Shown: positions 8,102-16,544, counted from the stretch's first letter. The stretch is 37,391 nt of DNA from CAYZJV01 sp964478945 (GCA_964478945.1 CAYZJV010000023.1:1-37391); one strand, 5' to 3'. Numbers and translations: made by a program. The notes: generated by a model from the letters alone, not told the origin.

Positions 8102-8139
8102 ATGTGAAAAAGCATACAATAAAACTGGGTAAAGTACAA
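8102..8139 (-). promoter_or_regulatory. rex promoter with overlapping Rex-box-like operator
   Basis: Minus-strand TTGTAC (8139..8134), 17-base spacer, TATGCT (8116..8111). An 18-base sequence at 8119..8102, TTGTATGCTTTTTCACAT, fits the Rex consensus geometry TTGTnn-N6-TCACAn and covers the -10 box. This is consistent with NADH-relieved autoregulation; the assignment is inferred from the known consensus. Confidence 0.5.
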
Positions 8140-8176
8140 TATCTAGGATAATAATTTGATAGAATCATAAAATATT

Positions 8177-8228
8177 CTCAATCGATAATGGGATATATAT
8201 TGAGTAATTCACTTTTTCTCGATACAAT
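8177..8228 (+). promoter_or_regulatory. Promoter of the hydrogenase operon with an inverted repeat
   Basis: TTGAGT (8200-8205), 17-base spacer, TACAAT (8223-8228); predicted start near 8235. CTCAAT (8177-8182) and ATTGAG (8199-8204) form an inverted repeat whose right arm overlaps the -35 box. I do not see a good Rex box here, so control by Rex at this promoter is not shown by sequence. Confidence 0.5.
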
Positions 8229-8268
8229 GGATAATTGAATACTGAGTACTGGAGGTTCCAAGTCTACC

Positions 8269-8736
8269 ATGAAAGAAGATATCAAGTTCTCCAAAGGTTT
8301 GATCGCATTCATTGAGGAATGGAAAGAGAAGCCGGGTAACCTGATCATGGTCCTGCATCGTGTACAGGAAGAGTTCGGTTATGTGTCCCGTGAGGCGGCG
8401 GATAAAGTCGCTGAGATGTTGGACATCCCATTGGCCACCATTTACGGCGTGTTGTCGTTCTACCATTTCTTCAAGACCACCAAACCGGGAGACCACAATA
8501 TCCAGGTATGCCTTGGGACTGCATGCTACCTCAAGGGTGGAGAGATGCTCATTGATGAGTTGACCAACCTTCTGGGCATAGAGATAGGTGGGGTTACCGA
8601 TGACGGCAAGTTCTCTCTTGAGGGGGTTCGCTGTGTGGGCTGTTGTGGCCTTGCACCGGTTTTGACGGTCGGTGGAGAAGTGTTCGGAAAAGTCACCAAG
8701 GACCAATTGCCTGGAATCATCGCCAAGTTCAGCTGA
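8269..8736 (+). CDS. hydC: NuoE-like [2Fe-2S] subunit of the NAD-linked hydrogenase (HydC)
   Basis: A 155-residue thioredoxin-like ferredoxin subunit that relays electrons between the NuoF-like HydB and HydA. The N-terminal helical part (LHRVQEEFGYVSREAADKVAE) is typical of NuoE/HydC. The four cluster ligands are in VCLGTACY and RCVGCCGLAP (C-x5-C and C-x3-C). It is first in a five-gene operon. The ribosome site GGAGG (8251-8255) lies 13 bases before the ATG, unusually far, but no alternative in-frame start exists in between. Confidence 0.9.
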   Translation: MKEDIKFSKGLIAFIEEWKEKPGNLIMVLHRVQEEFGYVSREAADKVAEMLDIPLATIYGVLSFYHFFKTTKPGDHNIQVCLGTACYLKGGEMLIDELTNLLGIEIGGVTDDGKFSLEGVRCVGCCGLAPVLTVGGEVFGKVTKDQLPGIIAKFS

Positions 8737-8749
8737 TGAAGGAGCGGTG

Positions 8750-9319
8750 ATGCACGCTTCCCTGTGCGATTTCCTTTCCGATATCTACCAGAACGCGGTC
8801 GAATCGGGAGCCGATTCGATTGGTGTTGAAATCGATGAATCCGATGGAAACATCGCCTTCATGGTGAAGGACAATGGCAAGGGGATGGATGAAGAGGTCC
8901 TGAAGAGGGTGACCGATCCATTCTATACCGACGGTGTCAAACATATAAAACGGTCGGTTGGATTGGGTCTTCCCTTCCTGGTGCAGGCTGTCGAGTCTGT
9001 GGAAGGGACTTTTTCATTGGAATCATGTCCGGGCGAGGGAACGGTGGTGAACTTTTCCTTTCCTCTGGACCATATCGATTGTCCACCGAAAGGGAATATG
9101 GTGTCGACATTGGTGTCGATGATCGCGTTTCCCGGCGAATATGACCTGCAAGTGTGCCGAAGATTGAAAGTCGGAGAGCGACACGATTGGTACACGGTCG
9201 ACAGGGTGGAACTGAAGGAGTTGTTGGGATCGTTTGAATCGATCGGCGCCCTGCAACTGTTGAGGACATATCTGCAGTCCCAAGAGGCTGCGTTGGATGA
9301 AATACGGAACCGGAGTTGA
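8750..9319 (+). CDS. Orphan HATPase (histidine-kinase-like ATP-binding) protein in the hydrogenase operon
   Basis: A 189-residue GHKL ATPase domain without a phospho-acceptor histidine domain or sensor. Visible boxes: N box (YQNAVESGADS), G1 (DNGKGMD), F-like box (PFYTDG) and G2 (VGLGLPFLVQ). About 85 further residues of unknown fold follow. The ATG at 8750 has AAGGAG five bases upstream; it begins 13 bases after hydC. Similar orphan ATPase genes occur in [FeFe]-hydrogenase operons of Thermotoga and clostridia, but I know of no settled function. It could be a serine-kinase/anti-sigma-like regulator or a complex-assembly factor. Confidence 0.75.
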   Translation: MHASLCDFLSDIYQNAVESGADSIGVEIDESDGNIAFMVKDNGKGMDEEVLKRVTDPFYTDGVKHIKRSVGLGLPFLVQAVESVEGTFSLESCPGEGTVVNFSFPLDHIDCPPKGNMVSTLVSMIAFPGEYDLQVCRRLKVGERHDWYTVDRVELKELLGSFESIGALQLLRTYLQSQEAALDEIRNRS

Positions 9320-9345
9320 TACAAGATCCGGATGAGGAGGCTACA

Positions 9346-9747
9346 ATGGCAAAGATGACATTGGAGGAGTTGCGGAAGCTTCGTGACGCCAAGAAAGGCG
9401 AGATCCAGAAGCGGGATATCGCTGGCAAGAATTCCCAGATCATCGTTGGAATGGGTACCTGTGGTATTGCGGCTGGAGCCAAGACTGTGCTCGACGCGTT
9501 CCTGCAGGAGTTGGATTCGCACCACGTTTCGGATGTGTCTGTCACCCAGACCGGTTGCATGGGTTTGTGCTATGTGGAACCTACTGTCGAGGTCATCACA
9601 CCGGGAATGCCTCCCGTCATCTATGGCAAAGTCGATGCAGCGGTGGCCAAAGCCATTGTCGAGGACCATATCATGCGAAACAAGATGGTCTCTGACCATG
9701 TGTTCGATCGTCCCTCTGCGGATATCATCAAGGATGGAGGCAAATAA
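9346..9747 (+). CDS. Thioredoxin-like [2Fe-2S] ferredoxin of the hydrogenase operon
   Basis: A 133-residue protein. A helical N-terminus (TLEELRKLRDAKKGEIQKRD) precedes a thioredoxin-like [2Fe-2S] fold. One ligand lies in GMGTCGIA and the C-x3-C pair in TGCMGLCYVEP; the usual second N-terminal Cys is not obvious (GTCGIAAGA), so the cluster may be incompletely or differently ligated. GGAGG lies five bases before the ATG at 9346. Its stop overlaps the hydB start by one base (TAATG), implying translational coupling. It is probably an electron-transfer accessory to HydB. Confidence 0.8.
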   Translation: MAKMTLEELRKLRDAKKGEIQKRDIAGKNSQIIVGMGTCGIAAGAKTVLDAFLQELDSHHVSDVSVTQTGCMGLCYVEPTVEVITPGMPPVIYGKVDAAVAKAIVEDHIMRNKMVSDHVFDRPSADIIKDGGK

Positions 9748-11534
9748 TGGCGTTTAGGAACTACATCTTGGTATGCGGAGGAACGGCTTGTGAATCCAGC
9801 AAAGCGAACGATATCTATGAGGCTTTGGTGACAGAGCTGAAGACACAAGGCGTTTCCGATGAAGTGCAGGTAGTGAAAACCGGGTGTTTCGGGTTTTGTG
9901 AACAGGGTCCTATTGTCAAGATTCTCCCCGAAGATTCCTTCTATGTACAAGTGAAGCCCGAGGATGCGAAGGAGCTTGTCGCTGAGCATATCGTCAAAGG
10001 ACGTGAAGTAAAACGTCTCCTCTATGTGAAGGAAGGAAGCAAGAAGCACGCCAAGGTAGAGGACATTGAATTCTACCAGAAGCAGTTCCGCATCGTATTG
10101 CGCAACTGTGGATTCATCGATCCTGAGAATATCGACGAATATATCGCCCGCGAAGGGTACGCCGCACTCGAGAAGGTACTCTTCGAGATGAGTGGGGATG
10201 ATGTCATCAATGAGTTGAAGATTGCGGGAATCCGTGGTCGTGGTGGTGCGGGGTTCCCGACTTGGATGAAATGGAACTTCACCAAGCAGGCCTCTTCCGA
10301 TCAGAAATATATTGTGGTGAACGCCGATGAAGGGGATCCCGGTGCCTATATGGACCGCTCCACCTTGGAAGGCGATCCGCACTCGGTCCTCGAGGCGATG
10401 GCGATCGCCGGTAAGACCGTTGGTGCGAATCAGGGTTATATCTACATCCGCGCCGAATATCCTTTGGCTATCAAGCGACTCGAGATCGCCATGGCACAAG
10501 CTCGTGAGTATGGACTTCTGGGCAAGGACATCCTTGGCTCCGGTTTCGATTTCGATATTGAGATCAGACTCGGTGCCGGTGCATTCGTGTGTGGAGAAGA
10601 GACCGCATTGCTTGCTTCCATCGAAGGAAAGCGGGGCATGCCGGTTCCTCGCCCTCCGTTCCCTGCGGTCAAGGGTCTGTGGGGCAAGCCCACCGTGATC
10701 AACAATGTGGAGACTTGGGCCAATATTCCGATGATCATCCTCAAGGGAGGCGATTGGTTCAGCCGCATCGGTACTCCCGACAGCCACGGAACAAAGGTCT
10801 TCGCCTTGACTGGAAAGATCAGGAATTCAGGCTTGGTCGAGGTTCCGATGGGAACCACGCTCCGTGAGATCATCTATGACATCGGTGGAGGTATCGCGAA
10901 CGACAAGGCGTTCAAGGCTGTCCAGACCGGTGGTCCTTCGGGTGGAGTCATCACCGCCGACTTCCTCGATACTCCGATCGACTTCGGTTCACTTACCAAG
11001 CTCGGTTCGATGATGGGTTCCGGTGGAATGATCATAATGGATGAGGATGATTGTATTGTTGATGTGGCGAAATTCTACCTCAACTTCAGTGTAGACGAGT
11101 CCTGCGGAAAGTGTTCCCCATGCCGAATCGGTGGAAGGTCGTTGGCGAATCTGCTCGATAAGATCACCAAAGGCAACGGAACGTTGGAGGATTTGGATCA
11201 GATGGTGGAGATCGGGAACGCCATGAAGAAGGCTTCCCTCTGTGCCCTTGGCCAGACGGCCCCCAATCCGATTCTCTCCACGCTACATTACTTCCATGAT
11301 GAGTATATCGCCCACGTGGTGGACAAGAAGTGTCCCGCCGGAAAGTGTAAGAGCTTGATCAGCTACCATATACTTCCCGACAAGTGTATCGGTTGTACCG
11401 CGTGTGCCCGCAAATGCCCGGTTACGGCGATTTCGGGTGAGAGACGGGAAGTCCACGTCATCGATCAGGCCGCCTGTATCAAATGTGGCGTGTGTTACGA
11501 GACTTGTAAGTTTGGAGCCATTGAGGTCCGTTAG
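9747..11534 (+). CDS. hydB: NuoF-like NADH- and FMN-binding hydrogenase subunit HydB
   Basis: A 595-residue diaphorase subunit moving electrons between NAD(H), ferredoxin and HydA. Domain order: N-terminal thioredoxin-like [2Fe-2S] (C10, C15, C47, C51); NuoF core with FMN/NADH glycine-rich motifs (GRGGAGFPTWMKW, NADEGDPGAYMDR); SLBB region; [4Fe-4S] motif ESCGKCSPCRIG; and two C-terminal ferredoxin motifs (CIGCTACARKCP and CIKCGVCYETC). This layout matches HydB of trimeric, in several species electron-bifurcating, hydrogenases. Bifurcation here is inferred from subunit make-up only. GGAGG precedes the start. Confidence 0.93.
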   Translation: MAFRNYILVCGGTACESSKANDIYEALVTELKTQGVSDEVQVVKTGCFGFCEQGPIVKILPEDSFYVQVKPEDAKELVAEHIVKGREVKRLLYVKEGSKKHAKVEDIEFYQKQFRIVLRNCGFIDPENIDEYIAREGYAALEKVLFEMSGDDVINELKIAGIRGRGGAGFPTWMKWNFTKQASSDQKYIVVNADEGDPGAYMDRSTLEGDPHSVLEAMAIAGKTVGANQGYIYIRAEYPLAIKRLEIAMAQAREYGLLGKDILGSGFDFDIEIRLGAGAFVCGEETALLASIEGKRGMPVPRPPFPAVKGLWGKPTVINNVETWANIPMIILKGGDWFSRIGTPDSHGTKVFALTGKIRNSGLVEVPMGTTLREIIYDIGGGIANDKAFKAVQTGGPSGGVITADFLDTPIDFGSLTKLGSMMGSGGMIIMDEDDCIVDVAKFYLNFSVDESCGKCSPCRIGGRSLANLLDKITKGNGTLEDLDQMVEIGNAMKKASLCALGQTAPNPILSTLHYFHDEYIAHVVDKKCPAGKCKSLISYHILPDKCIGCTACARKCPVTAISGERREVHVIDQAACIKCGVCYETCKFGAIEVR

Positions 11535-11560
11535 GACTTCGGGTGTTGAGGAGGATAGCA

Positions 11561-13312
11561 GTGAATACCGTTCATATGAAGATAAATGGCATGCCGGTTG
11601 AAATCGAGGCGGGGTCCAACATCCTGGCCGCCGCCAAGAAGGTGAATGTCAATATTCCGACCCTTTGTTACCATCCCGATTTGTCCGCTTGGGCTGCTTG
11701 TGGGTTGTGTGTGGTGAAACAGGAGAACTCCCCCAAATTGTTGCGCGCATGCGCGGCACCGGTGCAGGAGAATTTAAGCATCATCACCCACGATGCCGAG
11801 TTGTACCAGATCAGGAAGACGGTGATCGAGATGATCATGTCGACCCATCCGAATTCATGTCTCACCTGTGCAAGGAACGGGACGTGTGAATTGCAGCGTT
11901 TTGCAGCTGAGTTTGGGGTTCGTGAACAACCTTACGAAACAAGGATAGTCGATCTCCCACAGGACAAGTCGACCACATCGATCGTGCTTGATCCGACTAA
12001 GTGCATCAAGTGTGGGCGTTGTGTCCAAGTGTGCCAGCAGTTGCAGGGGGTCTATGCGCTCGAATTCATCGGTCGTGGAGATCAGACGGTCATGTCGCCG
12101 GCAGCCGGGCTCCCCTTGAACGATAGTCCGTGTATCAAGTGTGGACAATGTTCGGCCCACTGTCCCGTCGGTGCCATCTTTGAAAAGGATGAGACGAGGG
12201 ACTTTGTTCGGGCTGTTTCGGATCCTGATAAGCATGTGGTGGTGCAGATCGCTCCCGCAGTTCGTGTGGCGGTCGGTGAAGCGTTCAATCTTCCTGCCGG
12301 AACCATCACCACAGGCAAAATTTATGCGGCTCTCAGAAGATTGGGCGTTGACAAGGTGTTCGATACCAACTTCTCAGCCGACCTCACCATCATGGAAGAG
12401 GGGACGGAGTTGGTGAAGCGACTCACCACCGGCGAAGGTGCCATTCCACAGATCACCAGTTGCTGCCCGGCATGGACCGATTATATGGAGAAATACTATC
12501 CCGATATGATTCCCAACTTCTCGACGGCCAAGAGTCCGATGATGATGCAGGGAGCGATCACCAAGACCTACTATGCCGACAAGGCGAATGTCGATCCGGC
12601 TTCCATTTTCTCGGTTGCCATCATGCCCTGTACTGCGAAGAAGTTCGAGATTTCACGTGACGAGAATATGTATGCTTCTGGTTTCGCCGATGTCGATCTG
12701 GTGCTCACCACCCGTGAGTTCGCGCGGTTGATCAAGGCTGCTGGTGTCGATTTCACCCAACTCGAGGATGAATTGGCCGATAGTCCGATTGGTGCGTACG
12801 CTGGTGCCGGAACCATTTTCGGTAATACCGGTGGAGTTATGGAGGCTGCGATTCGTACCGCCTACAAGCTCATCACGGATGAGGAACTGAAGGATGTGAA
12901 TATCGAGGCCGTGCGCGGTATGGACGGAGTCAGAACCGGCGAAGTCGATGTGAAGGGTAAGAAGGTTCGTGTCGCGGTTGCCCATGGTATGGCCAATGTG
13001 AGTACCTTGTTGGATGAGATCAGGGATGCCCGTGACAATGGAAAGGAACCTCCCTACCATTTTATCGAGGTGATGGCATGTCGTGGCGGGTGTATCGCCG
13101 GTGGCGGTCAGCCGTATGCGACCACCGATGATGTCCGAGAAAAGCGTATCGCTGCCTTGTATACCGATGATGTGAATAGTGAGGTGCGCTGTTCGCACCA
13201 GAATCCTGAGATCCAACAGATCTACAAGGAGTTCCTGGACGCGCCGCTCAGCGAGAAGTCACACCACCTGTTACATACGACCTATACTGAACGAAAGATT
13301 TATAAGAGGTAG
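11561..13312 (+). CDS. hydA: [FeFe] hydrogenase catalytic subunit HydA, GTG start
   Basis: A 583-residue H2-producing or H2-oxidising subunit. Order: N-terminal [2Fe-2S] domain (C36, C47, C50, C64), His-ligated [4Fe-4S] region (HPNSCLTCARNGTC), two ferredoxin clusters (CIKCGRCVQVC, CIKCGQCSAHC), then the H-cluster domain. H-cluster motifs are intact: TSCCPAW at 299-305 (C301), MPCTAKK at 355-361 (C357) and ACRGGC at 506-511 (C507, C511). I place the start at GTG 11561 because GAGGAGG lies six bases upstream; the earlier in-frame GTG at 11543 would include the ribosome site in the gene. Maturases HydE/F/G are not in the window. A strong hairpin follows. Confidence 0.95.
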   Translation: MNTVHMKINGMPVEIEAGSNILAAAKKVNVNIPTLCYHPDLSAWAACGLCVVKQENSPKLLRACAAPVQENLSIITHDAELYQIRKTVIEMIMSTHPNSCLTCARNGTCELQRFAAEFGVREQPYETRIVDLPQDKSTTSIVLDPTKCIKCGRCVQVCQQLQGVYALEFIGRGDQTVMSPAAGLPLNDSPCIKCGQCSAHCPVGAIFEKDETRDFVRAVSDPDKHVVVQIAPAVRVAVGEAFNLPAGTITTGKIYAALRRLGVDKVFDTNFSADLTIMEEGTELVKRLTTGEGAIPQITSCCPAWTDYMEKYYPDMIPNFSTAKSPMMMQGAITKTYYADKANVDPASIFSVAIMPCTAKKFEISRDENMYASGFADVDLVLTTREFARLIKAAGVDFTQLEDELADSPIGAYAGAGTIFGNTGGVMEAAIRTAYKLITDEELKDVNIEAVRGMDGVRTGEVDVKGKKVRVAVAHGMANVSTLLDEIRDARDNGKEPPYHFIEVMACRGGCIAGGGQPYATTDDVREKRIAALYTDDVNSEVRCSHQNPEIQQIYKEFLDAPLSEKSHHLLHTTYTERKIYKR

Positions 13313-13345
13313 CTTTCAGGTAAAACATGCAACAAATGCACATTC

Positions 13346-13380
13346 AACCGCATTCCAGAGGCCTGGAATGCGGTTCTTGA
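13346..13380. terminator. Bidirectional hairpin terminator after hydA
   Basis: AACCGCATTCCAG (13346-13358) pairs perfectly with CTGGAATGCGGTT (13363-13375) around a four-base loop. The plus side continues CTTGATTT. It lies between the convergent stops of hydA and the MFS gene and probably serves both. Confidence 0.75.
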
Positions 13381-13391
13381 TTTCAGTGTGG

Positions 13392-14702
13392 TCAATCGCT
13401 GATAATTTCCAGCTCTTTGGCGGCCATACTTTTCCGGAAGGATTCAAGACTCTCGGTACCTTCTTCCTCATTCACCTTCTTAAGTAGGATGCCCCCTGTA
13501 AGGAAAAGTATGGTGATCGAGAGGATTCCCAGACGATTGCTTCCCGTGGTGATGGTGACGATTCCGATGAGCACTGGTCCGATGATGGCGGCGAACTTGC
13601 CGAGCATGTTGTAGAATCCGAAGAATTCGGCGGAGAATTCTGTGGGTATCAATCGGGTATAGTAGGATCGACTGAGTGCTTGGATTCCTCCTTGGAACAG
13701 TCCGATCATGCATGCGAGGGCATAGAAGTGCCACACCTCCGACATGAAGTAGCCTAGCACTGCTATGAGGCAATAGGCGGCGATCGCGACTAGGAGTGCT
13801 CGCTTTACCCCGAGCCGTTTTCCCAACAGGTTGTAGGCTATGGCTGAAGGAAATGCGACGAACTGGGTGATCAGAAGGGCTACGATCAATGAAGATGCGG
13901 GAAATCCGATTGCCGTTCCATAGTCCACAGCCATGCGTATGATGGTATCGACCCCATCGATATAGAACCAATAGGCCAGAAGGAACATGCCCACCACCTT
14001 GAGGTCCCGGATAGCACGGAAGGTGATTGCGAACTGTCGCAAGCCGTCACGAATGGCTCGTGTAGACCTCTTGGCATGTGTGAAGCGGGGTTCCTTGACA
14101 AATACGATCAGGGGAATGGTGAATACCGCCCACCAAATTCCGACCGATACGAACGCGGCCTTTATGGCGACCACTTCATCGGCAAGGCCGAACCAGGATG
14201 GATTCAGGTACATGAGTACGTTGACAAGAAATAGGGTTCCTCCGCCGATGTACCCAAATCCATATCCAAGTGAAGAAACGAAATCGACTTTTTTAGGTGA
14301 TGCTACGGCAGGCAACAATGCGTCATAGAAGATCAATGATCCGGAGAATCCCACAGTCGCAAGGATGTAGAACATGACGGCCAAAGGCCACATTCCTGCT
14401 TGAACGAACCAAAGGCCTATGGTCATCACACAACCGAGAAAGGTAAAGAAAATAAGGAACTGTTTCTTGTAACTGCCCTTGTCGGCGATGGAACCTAGGA
14501 TGGGAGCGAGAATCGCCACCAACACCGCTTCCAAGGAATTTGCCAAGCCAAGGTAGAAGGTACTTTGTTGGGCACTATGGGCTGCCGACCAATAGGAGCT
14601 GAAGAAGATGGGAAAAAAGCCTGCCATGACTGTGGTTGCGAATGCACTGTTTGCCCAATCGTAGAAGGACCAGGCGAGGATTGCCTTACGTGTATCTTGC
14701 AT
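13392..14702 (-). CDS. UMF1/Atg22-type MFS transporter
   Basis: A 436-residue integral membrane protein with about 12 hydrophobic segments. The N-terminal WSFYDWANSAFATTV stretch and the later QGGIQALSRSYYTRLIP and EFFGFYNMLGKFAA motifs are typical of the UMF1 (Atg22-like) branch of the major facilitator superfamily. The substrate is not known for most bacterial members. The start at 14702 has TGGAGGAA about eight bases upstream. It follows the SDR gene after 80 bases on the same strand, so it is probably the last gene of the aroE-like operon. No membership in the hydrogenase system is implied. Confidence 0.85.
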   Translation of the reverse strand: MQDTRKAILAWSFYDWANSAFATTVMAGFFPIFFSSYWSAAHSAQQSTFYLGLANSLEAVLVAILAPILGSIADKGSYKKQFLIFFTFLGCVMTIGLWFVQAGMWPLAVMFYILATVGFSGSLIFYDALLPAVASPKKVDFVSSLGYGFGYIGGGTLFLVNVLMYLNPSWFGLADEVVAIKAAFVSVGIWWAVFTIPLIVFVKEPRFTHAKRSTRAIRDGLRQFAITFRAIRDLKVVGMFLLAYWFYIDGVDTIIRMAVDYGTAIGFPASSLIVALLITQFVAFPSAIAYNLLGKRLGVKRALLVAIAAYCLIAVLGYFMSEVWHFYALACMIGLFQGGIQALSRSYYTRLIPTEFSAEFFGFYNMLGKFAAIIGPVLIGIVTITTGSNRLGILSITILFLTGGILLKKVNEEEGTESLESFRKSMAAKELEIISD

Positions 14703-14782
14703 CGGAGTTCCTCCAATGCCCATAGTACCTCAGAATGAGGCAATCGAACAGTTGCATTTTCAAGAGTAGGTTCAGCGGTCGA

Positions 14783-15652
14783 TTAGCGTGTGGTTCTCCA
14801 TTCTTTGATTGCAGTATGCAATGCTTCTTCGGTGGATGGAAAAACAATTCCAAATTGACGCAATTTGCTGGTATCCAATCGAATGTCACGCGCTCTGGAA
14901 CCATAGGTTGTGGTGTCCTTCACCAACAATTGCAGTGCTGTGTCGTTGGCTCCCAATTCCTCCATGATGAATCGTACCGTATCATGGCGGTCCAAAGGAT
15001 TTTCACTTCCGGTATGGTACACACCCGGTTCCAATTGCAGCAATTTGGGAAATAGTCCCACCAGATCCTTTATCCATGTCATGCCCCGGAATTCATTGGC
15101 TGGTACCCTGAATGGTTTTTCCCTCTTCATTGACTCGATGGTGTTGATGAGGATGTTGTTCAACCCTTTTGAGTAGTGTGGTTTGGGATAATCGAACAGC
15201 CAAGTGAGACGCAGAATCACATGGTCGCGGCATAAACCGGCTACCACTTGCTCGGCGAGCAGTTTGCTTTTTCCATATTCACCGGCAGGTTCGGGGGTTT
15301 GTTCCTCGTCATATGGTCCGTTGGAGGTGTTTCCATTGAATACCTGTTCGGTACTGAGGAATATGAGCTTGCATCCGGTCTCACCGCACGCTCTCGCAAC
15401 GTGCTCGGTTCCCACCACATTGATGCGATGGCATTCATCGGGATGGTCGTTGCAGTATTGGGAGGATGCGATCGCAGAGGCGTGGATCACATACGTGGGA
15501 TTCGCTTCCCTGATGGCCTTTGAGACAGCATCCGCATCGGTAATATCGAGGGTATTCGAATGGGAGGGTATGATGTGGTAGCGCCCATGAAGGGCTTGTT
15601 GAATATTTGTTCCGAAAAATCCACTGCTGCCGGTGAGAAAGATTGTGTTCAT
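14783..15652 (-). CDS. RmlD-like extended SDR, NAD(P)-dependent sugar reductase
   Basis: A 289-residue Rossmann oxidoreductase. The dinucleotide motif is TGSSGFFGTN near the N-terminus, the catalytic Tyr-Lys pair is YGKSK near residue 130, and STEQVFNG matches the STDYVFDG stretch of dTDP-4-dehydrorhamnose reductases. There are no RmlA/B/C neighbours, so dTDP-rhamnose synthesis is unlikely to be its local role; a sugar or polyol oxidoreduction is more consistent with the context. The start at 15652 has AAGGA upstream. The gap to the preceding aroE-like gene is 28 bases, indicating one operon. Confidence 0.75.
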   Translation of the reverse strand: MNTIFLTGSSGFFGTNIQQALHGRYHIIPSHSNTLDITDADAVSKAIREANPTYVIHASAIASSQYCNDHPDECHRINVVGTEHVARACGETGCKLIFLSTEQVFNGNTSNGPYDEEQTPEPAGEYGKSKLLAEQVVAGLCRDHVILRLTWLFDYPKPHYSKGLNNILINTIESMKREKPFRVPANEFRGMTWIKDLVGLFPKLLQLEPGVYHTGSENPLDRHDTVRFIMEELGANDTALQLLVKDTTTYGSRARDIRLDTSKLRQFGIVFPSTEEALHTAIKEWRTTR

Positions 15653-15680
15653 GGTGAGTCCTTTTCGGTGTGTTTCCAAA

Positions 15681-16544
15681 TCATCCGATGATTGTCCGGT
15701 ACGCTTCGGTCATCACCGCCTTGTCTGGATTCCTACCCGTCCACATCTTGATATTGATCGCCGCCTGATTGATGAGCATTCCCATTCCCGAGTTCCACCT
15801 TATGTTTCTCTTTTCCGCTTCAGCAAGAAAGGGGGTGAATGATGGGTTGGGGATGACATCCTGTACGAAGAGATCTCCATGCATCGAATCATAGTCCATC
15901 ATGGGTTTTTCATCTATATTCGGATACAGTCCGATTGGAGTCGCGTTTATGAGGATATCGGTTTCCGATGGAATGATGTATTCGGATTCCCAGGGAACAT
16001 ACTTGGCTTCGACACCAGTGTGCTTGGTAAGTGTGTCCACCAATGCATATGCAAGCGCTCTATCGCTGGGGATGTTGACGATGGTGATTTGGGACGCTCC
16101 CGCAAGTGCCATTTCTATGGAGATCGCCCTGCTGGCTCCACCAGCCCCAAGTATCACGACTTTTTTGCCGATTGGATCCTCTCCTGCTTCCCTAAGGGAT
16201 TCCATGAACCCTTTTCCATCGGTGTTTTCACCGAACAACCGATTGTTGTCGTTCACGATCATGTTGACGGCGCCAATGAGTTGTGCCGCGGGAGAGATTT
16301 CGTCCAAGAGCGGAAGGACGTTGATCTTATGTGGTAAGGTGCAATTGATTCCTCGCATCTTCATCGCCCTGAGTCCAGCTATCGCATCCTGCAATTTGTC
16401 GGGGTCCACATCGATGGTGAGGAAACGCCATCGTTTGAGTCCCAAGGCTTCGAACGCAGCCTCTTGAATCACTACTCCCGGGTTTTCGGCAACAGGATGT
16501 CCAAACACGCCGACAAGATTGTCGAGAAAATTCAATTCTTTCAT
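15681..16544 (-). CDS. Shikimate dehydrogenase-like oxidoreductase lacking the shikimate Ser pair
   Basis: A 287-residue AroE-fold NAD(P)-dependent dehydrogenase. The catalytic Lys is in NCTLPHK, the catalytic Asp in GENTDGKGF, the cofactor motif is GAGGASRA, and the C-terminal Gln in GMGMLINQAA is kept. The substrate-carboxylate motif NPIAHSKSP of E. coli AroE is here HPVAENPGV (16-24), so both serines are gone. With the rest of the site intact, this argues for a different cyclic polyol substrate rather than for a dead enzyme. The start at 16544 has GGAG eight bases upstream. First gene of a three-gene minus-strand operon; divergent from the YbiW-like gene. Confidence 0.8.
   Translation of the reverse strand: MKELNFLDNLVGVFGHPVAENPGVVIQEAAFEALGLKRWRFLTIDVDPDKLQDAIAGLRAMKMRGINCTLPHKINVLPLLDEISPAAQLIGAVNMIVNDNNRLFGENTDGKGFMESLREAGEDPIGKKVVILGAGGASRAISIEMALAGASQITIVNIPSDRALAYALVDTLTKHTGVEAKYVPWESEYIIPSETDILINATPIGLYPNIDEKPMMDYDSMHGDLFVQDVIPNPSFTPFLAEAEKRNIRWNSGMGMLINQAAINIKMWTGRNPDKAVMTEAYRTIIG

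Noticed and set aside
9621..10787. A 388-codon open frame antisense to hydB
   Set aside because: It lies wholly across conserved NuoF motifs on the other strand and shows no protein family features.
8269..13312. Reading the operon as part of respiratory complex I
   Set aside because: NuoE/NuoF-like subunits are present, but HydA has all three H-cluster motifs and no membrane Nuo genes follow.
14783..15652. Assigning the SDR to dTDP-rhamnose synthesis
   Set aside because: RmlD-like motifs are present but no rmlA/B/C or glycosyltransferase neighbours are seen.
15681..16544. Regarding the AroE-like gene as a decaying pseudogene
   Set aside because: The frame is intact, the catalytic Lys/Asp and cofactor motifs are kept, and it has a consensus promoter; only the substrate Ser pair differs.
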